From contig OX595985.1 in NCBI GenBank assembly GCA_951394045.1, positions 3,720,001 through 3,784,000 on the forward strand: a DNA stretch of 64,000 nucleotides. The letters are read 5' to 3'. The notes under the pieces were generated by a model that saw nothing but the letters and a program-made list of their open reading frames with translations, was not told where the DNA came from and searched no databases. Source of the stretch: Nitzschia sp. DOCU1. Lineage: Eukaryota; Bacillariophyta; Bacillariophyceae; Bacillariales; Bacillariaceae. The translations under genes and the position numbers were made by a program. Of this stretch, positions 21,101 to 33,050 are shown piece after piece (the first letter of the stretch is position 1; each line of letters opens with the position of its first letter).

Positions 21101-21897
21101 CAGAGCTGGATTCGTCGCCACTACTGAATGACGACGGTGTATCATTTTACATGCAATGTATTGGAATTTTGCGTTGGATTGTTGAGTTGGGGAGAATTGA
21201 CATCTGCGGAGAGGTTTCGATGCTGTCAGCGTATAATGCGTGCCCGAGGAAAGGGCATCTGGATGCGGTGCTACACATTTTTGCATATTTGAAGTCTCAT
21301 GATCGATCAAAACTTGTTATGGATGACGCCTACATGGAGTGGGAAGAGTTACCCAAATGCGATTGGTCGGAATTCTATCCGTGGGCTAAAGATGAATGGC
21401 CGCCGGACACACCAAAACCATTAGGAAAACCAGTGGTAATTACTATGTTCGTTGATGCTTCGCATGCTGCTAACCTTGTTACTCGACAGTCGCGCACAGG
21501 TGTGTTGATTTTCTTGAACAGAGCGCCAATTGTTTGGTACTCAAAGAAACAGAACAGTGTTGAAACAAGTTCGTTTGGCTCCGAGTTCATGGCTTTAAAA
21601 ACCGGAGTTGAGTTGTTGGAAGCATTGCGCTACAAGCTGAGAATGATGGGCATCCCTATTGAGGGCTATGCCAATGTTAGAGTTGACAACATGTCCGTCG
21701 TGAAGAATACAAGCGTTCCCGAATCGATGCTGAAGAAGAAGTCGAATTCCATTGCGTATCACTACGTTCGTTCAAAGGCTGCGGCCGATATCATTCGTAT
21801 TGGGTATGAGTCTACACAATCGAACCTGGCTGATATGCTGACCAAGATTCAAACTGGACCGGAGAGAAAGAGATTATGTTCGAAGGTTATGTTTTAG
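18193..21897 (+). pseudogene. Pol of Copia B2 with one TGA and the 378-bp deletion
   Basis: Continues the gag frame. It has the same protease (LDSHADTC), integrase (TDTKFG, IPDSATT, QARAED), RT (VYTDDLL) and RNase H motifs as B1. It shares the TGA at the CGA position (19222-19224) and the in-frame loss of 126 residues before VEFDDG. Differences from B1 are rare, such as Arg for His near 19031, so the duplication is recent. Confidence 0.88.
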
Positions 21898-22052
21898 GTT
21901 GATGTCGAAGATGCGTTTGGCTCCGCAGGGTGGCAGTGACCTTTCGCGAGGGATCTGTTGGAGTTAGACGTCCATCCAAAGAGGTGGTAACCCTTAGGCA
22001 AGAGATGACAATGCCATCGGATCATATAGTATCCGAGTAGCATTGAGGGGAC

Positions 22053-22218
22053 CGTTAATTCCCCGTGATAGTCACCAAGATTAGGGACTCAGGCGGGACT
22101 GGAAATGCCCGCGATATAAAGTAAGGTCACAATTTTGTTTCGTCCAATTGTTGAATCACCATCCATCGTATCGTGTGTTTGTGCTTGAATCGTCCGCCAC
22201 TCCTTGCTAGATTTAATG
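22053..22218 (+). repeat. 3' LTR of B2
   Basis: 166 bp, CGTTAATT...ATTTAATG, preceded by GAGGGGAC and followed by GATG and element A sequence again, exactly as after the B1 3' LTR. Confidence 0.9.
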
Positions 22219-23413
22219 GATGTATATGGCTACATGGAGTCCATGGGCCCCACGAGAAACGTACCACTTGGCCAAGGGGCAACCGCATGGGACGATCCAA
22301 AATCAGGGCTCACGTTCATCATTGTCATCAATGAGGGTCTCTGTTATGGCACGAGCATTGATCACAGCCTGATTCAGCCCAACCAATTACGGTCTTTTGG
22401 GGTCCCTGTCTGGGACAATCCATTTGATCCCAGTCAAGGGCTCAGCATTGAATTGAATAATGACCTACAGGTACCGTTGGAAATGTCAGGAACTAAGGCA
22501 CAATTCAAGACCCGTCATCCCACGGAAGAAGAGTTGAATACCTGCAAGTGGATTTACGTGACGAGTGACCTCCCATGGGATCCGCAAACAGTGAAGTTAC
22601 AAGGAGTCGAATCTCATGTGACAGCGCTTCATCGCACTAATGAACCTTTTGTTGAGTACCTTGATTAATCCTCAGACTACGCCTTACTCCATTCCATTGA
22701 CCCCTCGTTTGTAAGATTGAAAGAAGGGGTTGCAAGGCACATCAAGGCAGCATATTCGCATGATTCAGACGTCCCTGCTCGTCGCACATTCGTTTCAACG
22801 GATAGGCATACGCAGGTGACTGCAGATCGGCTAGCAGAACGCTTTGGAATCAGTCCGGCGCGAGCAAAAGCGACACTGAGAGTAACCACTCAAAGGGGGA
22901 CTCGTTCTGCAATTTTACCCCTAGCACGACGCTACAGGGCCGACCGGTATTATCATCTGAGACGGCTAAATTGCAGGATGGCCATGGATACCCTCTATGG
23001 CCCTGTCAAGTCCTTAAACTCAAGTATTGCTTCTCAGTTATTCACTCACAAGTCAGGTTTCAACGCAGCCTACCATATGAGCCGAGTAAATGGGGAACAA
23101 GTTGGCAACGCCTTGAAGGATTTTATCAATGAGTACGGCGCCCCAGACCATCTTACATTTGATGGAGCGATGGTTCAAATTGGGTCAAGGATGCCTTTCC
23201 AGCAAACTCTTCACAAGGCAGACATTAAATATCATGTGTCATCTCCAAGGTCGCCTAATGAAAATCCAGCAGAAGCGGCAATCCGTGAAGTCAAGAAACG
23301 ATGGTACCGCCTGAAGAGTAAGAAGTCAGTCCCTGATCGTTTGTGGGACTTTGGCATCTCATATGTATGCGAGACGGGCAATGTCGTGGCCAGTGGCTCC
23401 CAATATGCCAAAG
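22219..23413 (+). pseudogene. Copia element A, protease-integrase fragment, copy 2
   Basis: Same 1195 bases as 14852-16046, including the internal TAA, 7367 bp downstream. This repetition is the main evidence for tandem amplification of the segment. Confidence 0.88.
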
Positions 23414-23579
23414 CGTTAATTCCCCGTGATAGTCACCAAGATTAGGGACTCAGGCGGGACTGGAAATGCCCGCGATATAAAGTAAGGTCACAATTTTGTT
23501 TCGTCCAATTGTTGAATCACCATCCATCGTATCGTGTGTTTGTGCTTGAATCGTCCGCCACTCCTTGCTAGATTTAATG
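23414..23579 (+). repeat. Solo LTR of family B
   Basis: A 166-bp B LTR flanked on both sides by A sequence (AAAG on the left, GATG on the right) without any B interior. It is the expected product of recombination between LTRs in a tandem B array. Confidence 0.9.
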
Positions 23580-24129
23580 GATGTATATGGCTACATGGAG
23601 TCCATGGGCCCCACGAGAAACGTACCACTTGGCCAAGGGGCAACCGCATGGGACGATCCAAAATCAGGGCTCACGTTCATCATTGTCATCAATGAGGGTC
23701 TCTGTTATGGCACGAGCATTGATCACAGCCTGATTCAGCCCAACCAATTACGGTCTTTTGGGGTCCCTGTCTGGGACAATCCATTTGATCCCAGTCAAGG
23801 GCTCAGCATTGAATTGAATAATGACCTACAGGTACCGTTGGAAATGTCAGGAACTAAGGCACAATTCAAGACCCGTCATCCCACGGAAGAAGAGTTGAAT
23901 ACCTGCAAGTGGATTTACGTGACGAGTGACCTCCCATGGGATCCGCAAACAGTGAAGTTACAAGGAGTCGAATCTCATGTGACAGCGCTTCATCGCACTA
24001 ATGAACCTTTTGTTGAGTACCTTGATTAATCCTCAGACTACGCCTTACTCCATTCCATTGACCCCTCGTTTGTAAGATTGAAAGAAGGGGTTGCAAGGCA
24101 CATCAAGGCAGCATATTCGCATGATTCAG
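23580..24129 (+). pseudogene. Copia element A, protease-integrase fragment, copy 3, truncated
   Basis: Repeats the first 550 bases of the A fragment and stops abruptly after GATTCAGA, where Gypsy-type LTR C sequence begins. Two thirds of the integrase part is therefore missing from this copy. Confidence 0.85.
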
Positions 24130-24392
24130 ATTCGACTAACCCATAGAGTCCCTTGCCAACGGCATGCCTACAATCTAAGTAGTAAATATTCACCGCCTAA
24201 TAGAGGAGATGTATTTAGGACAACGAAATAATTCAGACCATGGGTGAAGAGGAGTCGTAGCTAGCCAAGACTAGGGACGCCTAGTTAGAAGGCGACGATA
24301 CGAGGAATCGATATATCCGAATGGATAACATATATGCGCATTATTTACGCGCGGGGAAAGTCGTTCACAAAATGAACGATCGGTCGCAAATA
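24130..24392 (+). repeat. LTR C (Gypsy type), partial, left piece
   Basis: Matches 39802 onward in the 5' LTR of Gypsy element C with scattered differences. The sequence is cut after GCAAATA by element B4 and resumes at 37307. The first roughly 240 bases of the LTR are missing at this locus. AATA at 24389-24392 is the target duplication of B4. Confidence 0.8.
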
Positions 24393-24558
24393 CATTAAAT
24401 CTAGCAAGGAGTGGCGGACGATTCAAGCACAAACACACGATACGATGGATGGTGATTCAACAATTGGACGAAACAAAATTGTGACCTTACTTTATATCGC
24501 GGGCATTTCCAGTCCCGCCTGAGTCCCTAATCTTGGTGACTATCACGGGGAATTAACG
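24393..24558 (-). repeat. 3' LTR of B4
   Basis: 166-bp LTR in reverse orientation (CATTAAATC...GGAATTAACG). It differs from the B4 5' LTR by at least one indel, so B4 is somewhat older than elements with identical LTRs. Confidence 0.9.
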
Positions 24559-24713
24559 GTCCCCTCAATGCTACTCGGATACTATATGATCCGATGGCAT
24601 TGTCATCTCTTGCCTAAGGGTTACCACCTCTTTGGATGGACGTCTAACTCCAACAGATCCCTCGCGAAAGGTCACTGCCACCCTGCGGAGCCAAACGCAT
24701 CTTCGACATCAAC

Positions 24714-26498
24714 CTAAAACATAACCTTCGAACATAATCTCTTTCTCTCCGGTCCAGTTTGAATCTTGGTCAGCATATCAGCCAGGTTCGATTGTGTAGA
24801 CTCATATCCAATGCGAATGATATCGGCCACAGCCTTTGAACGAACGTAGTGATATGCAATGGAATTCGATTTCTTCTTCAGCATCGATTCGGGAACGCTT
24901 GTATTCTTCACTACGGACATGTTGTCAACTCTAACATTGGCGTAGCCCTCGATAGGGATGCCCATCATTCTCAACTTGTAGCGTAGCGCTTCCAACAACT
25001 CAACTCCGGTTTTTAAAGCCATGAACTCGGAGCCAAACGAACTTGTTTCAACACTGTTCTGTTTCTTTGAGTACCAAACAATTGGCGCTCTGTTCAAGAA
25101 AATCAACACACCTGTGCGCGACTGTCGATTAACGAGGTTAGCAGCATGCGAAGCATCAACGAACATAGTAATTACCACTGGTTTTCCTAATGGTTTTGGT
25201 GTGTCCGGCGGCCATTCATCTTTAGCCCACGGATAGAATTCCGACCAATCGCATTTGGGTAACTCTTCCCACTCCATGTAGGCGTCATCCCTAACAAGTT
25301 TTGATCGATCATGAGACTTCAAATATGCAAAAATGTGTAGCACCGCATCCAGATGCCCTTTCCTCGGGCATGCATTATACGCTGACAGCATCGAAACCTC
25401 TCCGCAGATGTCAATTCTCCCCAACTCAACAATCCAACGCAAAATTCCAATACATTGCATGTAAAATGATACACCGTCGTCATTCAGTAGTGGCGACGAA
25501 TCCAGCTCTGGTCTGTAGCCATTCGGTAGTACAGAGCTGACCTTATTCTTCAGGGTCCCATCGATCCGTAATTGGATCACGCGGATTGCTTCTTTCACGT
25601 ACTCCTCTGAACCGATAGCCCATTTAAAATTAGCATCACCGTCAATCCAATATTTGGAGATTGAGGCTCCTAGATAGGATGTTGGCTCTCCCACTGACTC
25701 TGGTTTCAATAGGAACCGATCATTAAGATCGTTCAGGATCAACTTTGGATCGTGAGAGACACACAGCAAGTCGTCAGTATACACAAGCAAATACTCATAA
25801 TATTGTTCGCCGTTCGGGTGCAACGCCTCACGACGCCAAACATCCATATCAGCACGGCATGGAATAAATTGCAATTCCTCCCTCAAAACCTTTGCACAAT
25901 GAGACCTCCATGAAAATCCTGCGGACGATAATCCATAGAGTGCCTTAATGATCACAGCTGTCCGACCCTGGAGAGAGCCGAACTCCGGACCTAGGATTGT
26001 GTGAACCTTTTCTGCGCAAGGCGCATGTAAGTAAGCTCCTGCGATATCGGCAGACAAAATGTTAAGACCATTCAAAGCGGCAATGAGGAATGCAATCCGG
26101 ATACTTTCCCGCGTCACAACCGACGCATATGTAATTGATGACGGCGCCTCGGTCTGGTCGCCTCTTGCGCAGATCCGGGCCTTTCTTGTCAGATCCATTT
26201 TAACATCAAAAATAATCATCAGGTCGATCCGCTGCGACCCTACTGGTGGTTGTTCACTGTCTTCAAGGACTTTTAAGGCAGGCAGCACAGTTTTAACTTC
26301 CTTGGCCATTGCCTTCTCCCACAGGTCAGTACCGGTTTCAGCATCAATAGCTCGTGCCCGGGCCACGTCCATGGGCCCCGGGACTTCGATTCCAAATTTC
26401 TCATTTTTGCGACGAATCGCGCGACGTTTGACTGCTTTCAAAATCCGATCACGTTTTCGTAGAGTATAGGGAACCCACCAAACAAACACCGGTTCTTC
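24714..26498 (-). pseudogene. Pol of B4, 3' half: RT and RNase H
   Basis: Minus-strand frame from EEPVFVWWVP (after the B3 insertion point) to the RNase H end. It keeps the RT site YTDD and the RNase H acids FVDASHA, GSEFMAL, RVDNMS and LADMLTK. It differs from B1 at several residues (for example Asn for Thr before RQSRTG, Val for Ala in SKAVADI). The 5' half lies at 33051-35161. CTTC at 26495-26498 (GAAG in sense) is the target duplication of B3. Confidence 0.88.
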
Positions 26499-26663
26499 CA
26501 TTAAATCTAGCAAGGAGTGGCGGACGATTCAAGCACAAACACACATACGATGGATGGTGATTCAACAATTGGACGAAACAAAATTGTGACCTTACTTTAT
26601 ATCGCGGGCATTTCCAGTCCCGCCTGAGTCCCTAATCTTGGCGACTATCACGGGGAATTAACG
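26499..26663 (-). repeat. 3' LTR of B3
   Basis: 165 bp with the ACACACATACG one-base deletion also seen in the partner LTR; adjacent to the CTTC duplication. Confidence 0.88.
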
Positions 26664-26818
26664 GTCCCCTCAATGCTACTCGGATACTATATGATCCGAT
26701 GGCATTGTCATCTCTTGCCTAAGGGTTACCACCTCTTTGGATGGACGTCTAACTCCAACAGATCCCTCGCGAAAGGTCACTGCCACCCTGCGGAGCCAAA
26801 CGCATCTTCGACATCAAC

Positions 26819-29800
26819 CTAAAACATAACCTTCGAACATAATCTCTTTCTCTCCGGTCCAGTTTGAATCTTGGTCAGCATATCAGCCAGGTTCGATTGT
26901 GTAGACTCATACCCAATACGAATGATATCGGCCGCAGCCTTTGAACGAACGTAGTGATACGCAATGGAATTCGACTTCTTCTTCAGCATCGATTCGGGGA
27001 CGCTTGTATTCTTCACGACGGACATGTTGTCAACTCTAACATTGGCATAGCCCTCAATAGGGATGCCCATCATTCTCAGCTTGTAGCGCAACGCTTCCAA
27101 CAACTCAACTCCGGTTTTTAAAGCCATGAACTCGGAGCCAAACGAACTTGTTTCAACACTGTTCTGTTTCTTTGAGTACCAAACAATTGGCGCTCTGTTC
27201 AAGAAAATCAACACACCTGTGCGCGACTGTCGAGTAACAAGGTTAGCAGCATGCGAAGCATCAACGAACATAGTAATTACCACTGGTTTTCCTAATGGTT
27301 TTGGTGTGTCCGGCGGCCATTCATCTTTAGCCCACGGATAGAATTCCGACCAATCGCATTTGGGTAACTCTTCCCACTCCATGTAGGCGTCATCCATAAC
27401 AAGTTTTGATCGATCATGAGACTTCAAATATGCAAAAATGTGTAGCACCGCATCCAGATGCCCTTTCCTCGGGCACGCATTATACGCTGACAGCATCGAA
27501 ACCTCTCCGCAGATGTCAATTCTCCCCAACTCAACAATCCAACGCAAAATTCCAATACATTGCATGTAAAATGATACACCGTCGTCATTCAGTAGTGGCG
27601 ACGAATCCAGCTCTGGTCTGTAGCCATTCGGTAGTACAGAGCTGACCTTATTCTTCAGGGTCCCATCGATCCGTAATTGGATCACGCGGATTGCTTCTTT
27701 CACGTACTCCTCTGAACCAATGGCCCATTTAAAATTAGCATCACCGTCAATCCAATATTTGGAGATTGAGGCTCCTAGATAGGATGTTGGCTCTCCCACT
27801 GACTCTGGTTTCAATAGGAACCGATCATTAAGATCGTTCAGGATTGACTTTGGATCGTGAGAGACACACAGCAAGTCGTCAGTATACACAAGTAAATACT
27901 CATAATATTTTTCGCCGTTCGGGTGCAATGCCTCACGACGCCAAACATCCATATCAGCACGGCATGGAATAAATTGCAATTCCTCCCTCAAAACCTTTGC
28001 ACAATGAGACCTCCATGAAAATCCTGCGGACGATAATCCATAGAGTGCCTTAATGATCACAGCTCTCCGACCCTGGAGAGAGCCAAACTCCGGACCTAGG
28101 ATTGTGTGAACCTTTTCTGCGCAAGGCGCATGCAAGTAAGCTCCTGCGATATCGGCAGACAAAATGTTAAGACCATTCAAAGCGGCAATAAGGAATGCAA
28201 TTCGTATACTTTCCCGCGTCACAACCGACGCATATGTAATTGATGACGGCGCCTCGGTCTGATCGCCTCTTGCGCAGATCCGGGCCTTTCTTGTCAGATC
28301 CATTTTAACATCAAAAATAATCATCAGGTCGATCTGCTGCGACCCTACTGGTGGTTGTTCACTGTCTTCAAGGACTTTTAAGGCAGGCAGCACAGTTTTA
28401 ACTTCCTTGGCCATTGCCTTCTCCCACAGGTCAGTACCGGTTTCAGCATCAATAGCTCGTGCCCGGGCCACGTCCATGGGCCCCGGGACTTCGATTCCAA
28501 ATTTCTCATTTTTGCGACGAATCGCGCGATGTTTGACTGCTTTCAAAATCCGATCACGTTTTCGGAGAGTATAGGGAACCCACCAAACAAACACCGGTTC
28601 TTCAACAAGTTTATTTGCGACAGCATACTCCGCCAGTTGCACTGGATAGCCCTCTTTCGCATCCTTCAGCGAGAGCCATTCAGTTGATCCATCGACCATT
28701 TCGGCACAAACTTTCCATCCTTTCGTTGTTCTCTTGGGTATTCTCTGGCCATGACGCTCAATCCAAGCATCATCTTTCGACAAGGCACTCCCATCACGCT
28801 TGTGGTCGACGAACTCTTTCAAATGCATGACGGTGTAGCCTTCATCATCAACTGTGGCATAAATTGCTTCCGCGATCTGGTTAGCATTGTACGCTTCAAC
28901 ATGACCATCATCAAATTCAACTTCGTAGATGCTCGTGTCAAGGATAGGATTGTCATGGTAGAAACCAATGAATTTCCCATCAGGGCCACGCTTCCGGCCC
29001 TTTACGATACCTGTGAAAAACGAATTACCGTCACCCGAGGCCATACGAACTTTTGATGACACATATTTGTCAAATGCAAGCTGGTCCTCTTCCTCATCAA
29101 CTGGAGGCGGTTCCCATTGGTGGAATTTCCGCTCCCTTTCTTCTTCATCGTCGTCGTATCTCTCATATTCCGGAACGGTTGCCTCGACACGGATAAACCG
29201 ATCATCATCTTCTTCCGGCTCGACAGAAATTCCTTTTATTCGGTTACCAAGCGACACCTTTAACTTTTCAGTGAACTCCTTTTTCGTTTGCTTAATGTCC
29301 TCGGAGCGATGCTCCTCGGGCAACAGCGGAATGACTGAAGTACGATGCAAAATTGTCCCCTTCGAGGTCAGCACGGCGAAGCAGAGCTCGTCTCCAACTT
29401 CAAAGCTTGGGCCAAGCCAGCGAGTGAGCTGCTTTTTCGGTTGGGTTGATTCTGCCGGCGACCGAGACCAACACCAATCGTAGAACGCAAAGTCCACGAG
29501 ATGTGAAATATCTGCAGTATTACCTGTAATAATTGTAGTGGCGCATTCACCTTCTTGCTCGGGGTGATTTAAAACAGTGTGAGATCATTGTTCGCAACAA
29601 GTCATAAAGCATCTGTCCCACAAAACAGCTGGTACGTTACGTGAGGTCATCGTCCTTTCATACAATCGGGTAACTTCCCGAATCGTGTCCTCCGCTCTTG
29701 CTTGGTTATGCATGTAAGGCTCCACCGGATAAATAGGAACCTGCGCCTTTTGACAGCGCCTCAAGAATTCTCCTTGCGTTAAGGTAGTAGCCGAATCCGG

Positions 29801-30901
29801 AATAATCGCTTCAGGAAATCCGAATGCACGAAATAATTTATCCAGCGATGTATGAGCATCTTTTTCTTGTCGCAACGGGAAAGCTCGGCACCATTGAAAT
29901 GTCGTAGCATAAACTTGGAGGCAAGTAGTCCCCTCAAGCGATGTGCAGGGACCAAACTTCGTGTCGGTATACATAGCACATTTCAACCTTGGATACCGGA
30001 GCTGATAATGGGAGGGCCGAAATAAACGGTCCCCTGAGACCTTGCTCCAGTCTCTGATGGCACGTTGAGTCGTTTTGTTAAGCGTTCGTTGCGCGGCTTC
30101 AATCGAGATTCTCCAACGACGGGCCAGGGAATCTGCTTTAACCAACGTAGTTTTTGCAGTGGTCTTCACTCCCGATAAGGTAGCTGAAACTTTGTTCCCT
30201 AGGAATGCCGAAAGAGCCTGATTTTGTATCATTGACGCAACATTGAAAGCCGACACAAGACGCTTCGCCACGACAGAGTCGAGATTGTGAAAATTGTTAC
30301 CGCCGACCGTTTGTCGCAGGTGTTCCTCTGCATTGTTGCAATGAGGATCGGACGGTTTCCATTCTAATTCACTCGTCATTCGAACATGAATACTGTTCAC
30401 CGGATCGGTGGCCTCTTCTCTCGAGGGCTTTCTGCACGGAAAGAACGAAAAGGGTTTGTCATATCGCAGAGGGATCCGCAGGTCAGCAGTCCCCTCAATG
30501 ATACAATGGTCCGTTGACTTTCGCTGAGCCGACGGAATCCTCAACAACGGGACATCATTAACAATCAGCTGGTTTTCTCGCAATTGATCCGGGCATAGCA
30601 GATGGCAACCCATACCCGGAACGACCAAAACATGGTCAAACAACAAAATAAAAGTTTGATAGGTGAGAGGGCAGTCGTACGCAACAGCGACCAAACACTC
30701 GCGAACTTTTGAAATTGGGCCCATCGAAGCATGAAACCCATTCACTTCAATATCATATTGGTAGACATATAACACATAACATCCGCTCTCAGAGAAAGCG
30801 CAAGTATCCGCATGAGAATCGAGCTCACATCTCCACACCTGAACCACAGCTCCAGACGACGACGATGCAATCCGGTGCAAGGATGCAGCTCTTCTTCCTA
30901 G
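26819..30901 (-). pseudogene. Pol of B3, 1360 codons, one TGA
   Basis: The longest B pol in the window, open from the gag stop to 26819 except for TGA at 29585-29587 (after MTCCEQ), where B4 has CGA. Protease LDSHADTC, integrase TDTKFG/IPDSATT/QARAED, RT YTDD and RNase H are all present. Between integrase and RT it has an acidic linker (VEPEEDDDRF) and a segment YEVEFDDGHVEAYNANQIAE that resembles a chromo/Tudor-like fold (my inference). The Arg codon that is TGA in B1, B2 and B4 is intact here. One C-to-T change would explain the sole stop. Confidence 0.9.
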
Positions 30902-32395
30902 TCAGTTGCTCCCACCATTGTTTCGATTTCCATTATTATTTCGCCTGGTCATATTGTCCCCCATGTTGTTGTTGTTATTATTATTGTTCGTCGCTGGGGT
31001 GGTCGATGCTTCATTCTGATTCGAGGTAAAAGTAGTTCCACCGGAAGATTGGGTAGAAGAAACATTTCTTTCACGATTACGGGCACGCTGTTCATTCACA
31101 TAGTCTCGTTCCTCCCTGGTAAAAGTAGCCCAGATAGTTGGAGGGTACGACCCGTTGTTCAGCAGGTGTCCTGATTCAGAGAAGCGACCGCCGCCGCCAC
31201 GACCACGACCTCCGCGACCGCGCCCCCCGCCACGGCCTCTCCCCTGATTCCTGCTCCCTCTTCCGCCTCTTCCTGAGGCATTGTATCCTCGGCCACCTCC
31301 ACGGCCTGAATTATCATTTTGTGTCACGGACGAAATATTACGAGGCAAGGGGTTACGCGAGGCCGACGATTCATTGGCAGCGAGTTGCCCGCCCAAGAAA
31401 TCAACGGCTAGCTGATAGTCGTTCGAGCGACGATCATCCCCAGCAATTAATCCTTTTGCGACCTGGAGCTTCGGATCGCTGATAGCATCCAGGAGAGTAC
31501 GAACTTTGGAGTTTTCACTCCTAGCCTCACCATGGTCAGCCAAATCGGTGAAGGCAGAAGTTAAACGAGCAACGAAGCCCTGCCAGGTAAAGTTGCGTGC
31601 TTTACCGTTCCAGAACGTTGTGGCGATAACACGATCAGCTTCCAATTTCAATTGATTAACGTGGCTTGCCCCAGTATACTGGGACTTGATGGCATGGTAA
31701 GCGGCCCGACCATTCTTGGTCGAGGCATTGCCTTTCACGAAAGACCACGCCTCGGTCCCATGAGTAACATGGCGGACCATGAGCCATAGTTTCTCATTGT
31801 TGGCAGCATAAACAGCCCCGTTGTGAGACGCACGACGAATAAGCTCCTCGTGGAATGAGGGCTGGCCATATCCAAGCGGGTCATTTGCGGGATCCGGAAC
31901 ATCGACAACGGTACGAACGAGGTAAGCCAATGGAAGTCTCTCCAAGCCATAAGACGAGTGGACCCACGCTTCCATGTTTTCGATAGTTTCACGCGCTTTC
32001 TTGGAAGTAGTGAACTTTTCGGGGAAGTCGGGATTCCCGGCAGCAATCACCTCATCAATCTGCAGCTTGTACTGCCACAAGGTTCTCAAAACGTTACGAG
32101 TTGCAGCAGCAGCGTTCCAAGGGCGACCAACAGCATACAAATAACGAAGATAATAGGCGAGTTGTTTCAAACGCAAAGCATGGTTCTGGCCAATGAGGAC
32201 CCCGGGATTGGGGTTGCCACCAACCTGTCCCCCAGGACGACGAATGGTAGCACACAAACGATCAACATCATCATCGGTCAGTTGGCGAAACTCCTCAGGG
32301 TCATCAAAACCTTGGTCGGTGACAGCCGTGGACTGGGTCCCATCAAAACCAAGGGTGGCCTCAAGGTAATTACGAAAAGCGACAGCAGCAGCCAT
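30902..32395 (-). CDS. Gag of B3, 497 aa
   Basis: Intact minus-strand Gag with RGG/GRG region and Asn tract. It ends TGA followed in frame by CTA GGA, as in every other B copy. Two residues differ from B1 near the N-terminus (RNYLE for RNHLE). Confidence 0.9.
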   Translation of the reverse strand: MAAAVAFRNYLEATLGFDGTQSTAVTDQGFDDPEEFRQLTDDDVDRLCATIRRPGGQVGGNPNPGVLIGQNHALRLKQLAYYLRYLYAVGRPWNAAAATRNVLRTLWQYKLQIDEVIAAGNPDFPEKFTTSKKARETIENMEAWVHSSYGLERLPLAYLVRTVVDVPDPANDPLGYGQPSFHEELIRRASHNGAVYAANNEKLWLMVRHVTHGTEAWSFVKGNASTKNGRAAYHAIKSQYTGASHVNQLKLEADRVIATTFWNGKARNFTWQGFVARLTSAFTDLADHGEARSENSKVRTLLDAISDPKLQVAKGLIAGDDRRSNDYQLAVDFLGGQLAANESSASRNPLPRNISSVTQNDNSGRGGGRGYNASGRGGRGSRNQGRGRGGGRGRGGRGRGGGGRFSESGHLLNNGSYPPTIWATFTREERDYVNEQRARNRERNVSSTQSSGGTTFTSNQNEASTTPATNNNNNNNNMGDNMTRRNNNGNRNNGGSN

Positions 32396-32881
32396 GTTGA
32401 TCAGAAACGAACGTGGTACGAGGGTACGGTAACGAAAGATCCTTTTGATATCTTTTTGGAGGATTTTTCCAGCATTGGTGAAATCGGCACATCACCTTGC
32501 TCAGTCACACATTCTGTCGAGCAAGACCGCAGGTACCATGTGCTAACGACAATCGCTGATCAGGCGATGCGCTCCACAAGGTTGCTTAAAAGGGTATACT
32601 TCGTGCATTGCACATTTTTCTCTCTTAAATACCCGTGCCGTTAACCCCCGAACGCAGGGTTTGTATTTAGGTGCGTCCACCTAGTTGGCGCGCGCATACC
32701 AGCCCGTATGCGAGCATGGCAGTATGATCGCCAGTTTTGCCGCGTCGGATGCAAAACACGAAGCGACGACCATGGGCTTTCCTTTTTGCCTCTTTGCGCC
32801 GAATCTCCTCATCATCCTTATGGAGAAACAGATATTGTCGTAGCCTTCCCAGGCTGTACGGAGACTCTGGGTCTGATAAAC

Positions 32882-33046
32882 CATTAAATCTAGCAAGGAG
32901 TGGCGGACGATTCAAGCACAAACACACATACGATGGATGGTGATTCAACAATTGGACGAAACAAAATTGTGACCTTACTTTATATCGCGGGCATTTCCAG
33001 TCCCGCCTGAGTCCCTAATCTTGGCGACTATCACGGGGAATTAACG
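32882..33046 (-). repeat. 5' LTR of B3
   Basis: 165 bp, identical by eye to the B3 3' LTR at 26499-26663. It is followed upstream in the element by the primer-binding sequence TGGTTTATCAGACC (reverse complement at 32871-32884). Confidence 0.88.
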
Positions 33047-33050
33047 CTTC

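Larger units (their letters stand above)
16047..22218 (+). mobile_element. Copia-type LTR retrotransposon B2, full length (6172 bp)
   Basis: LTRs at 16047-16212 and 22053-22218. It is nearly identical to B1, including the same TGA in pol (19222-19224) and the same 378-bp deletion, so B1 and B2 are duplicates of one defective copy and not independent insertions of an active one. The left flank is AAAG but the right flank is GATG, so there is no matching target duplication. This fits tandem duplication by LTR-LTR recombination. Confidence 0.9.
26499..33046 (-). mobile_element. Copia-type LTR retrotransposon B3, complete (6548 bp), nested in B4
   Basis: LTRs at 26499-26663 and 32882-33046 share the same one-base deletion and the same TTGGCGAC variant, so they look identical. 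The target duplication CTTC (26495-26498 and 33047-33050) lies in B4 pol; removing B3 restores the pol frame there. This copy keeps the 126 residues deleted from B1/B2 and has a single visible pol defect, a TGA at 29585-29587. It is one of the least damaged B copies. Confidence 0.93.
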
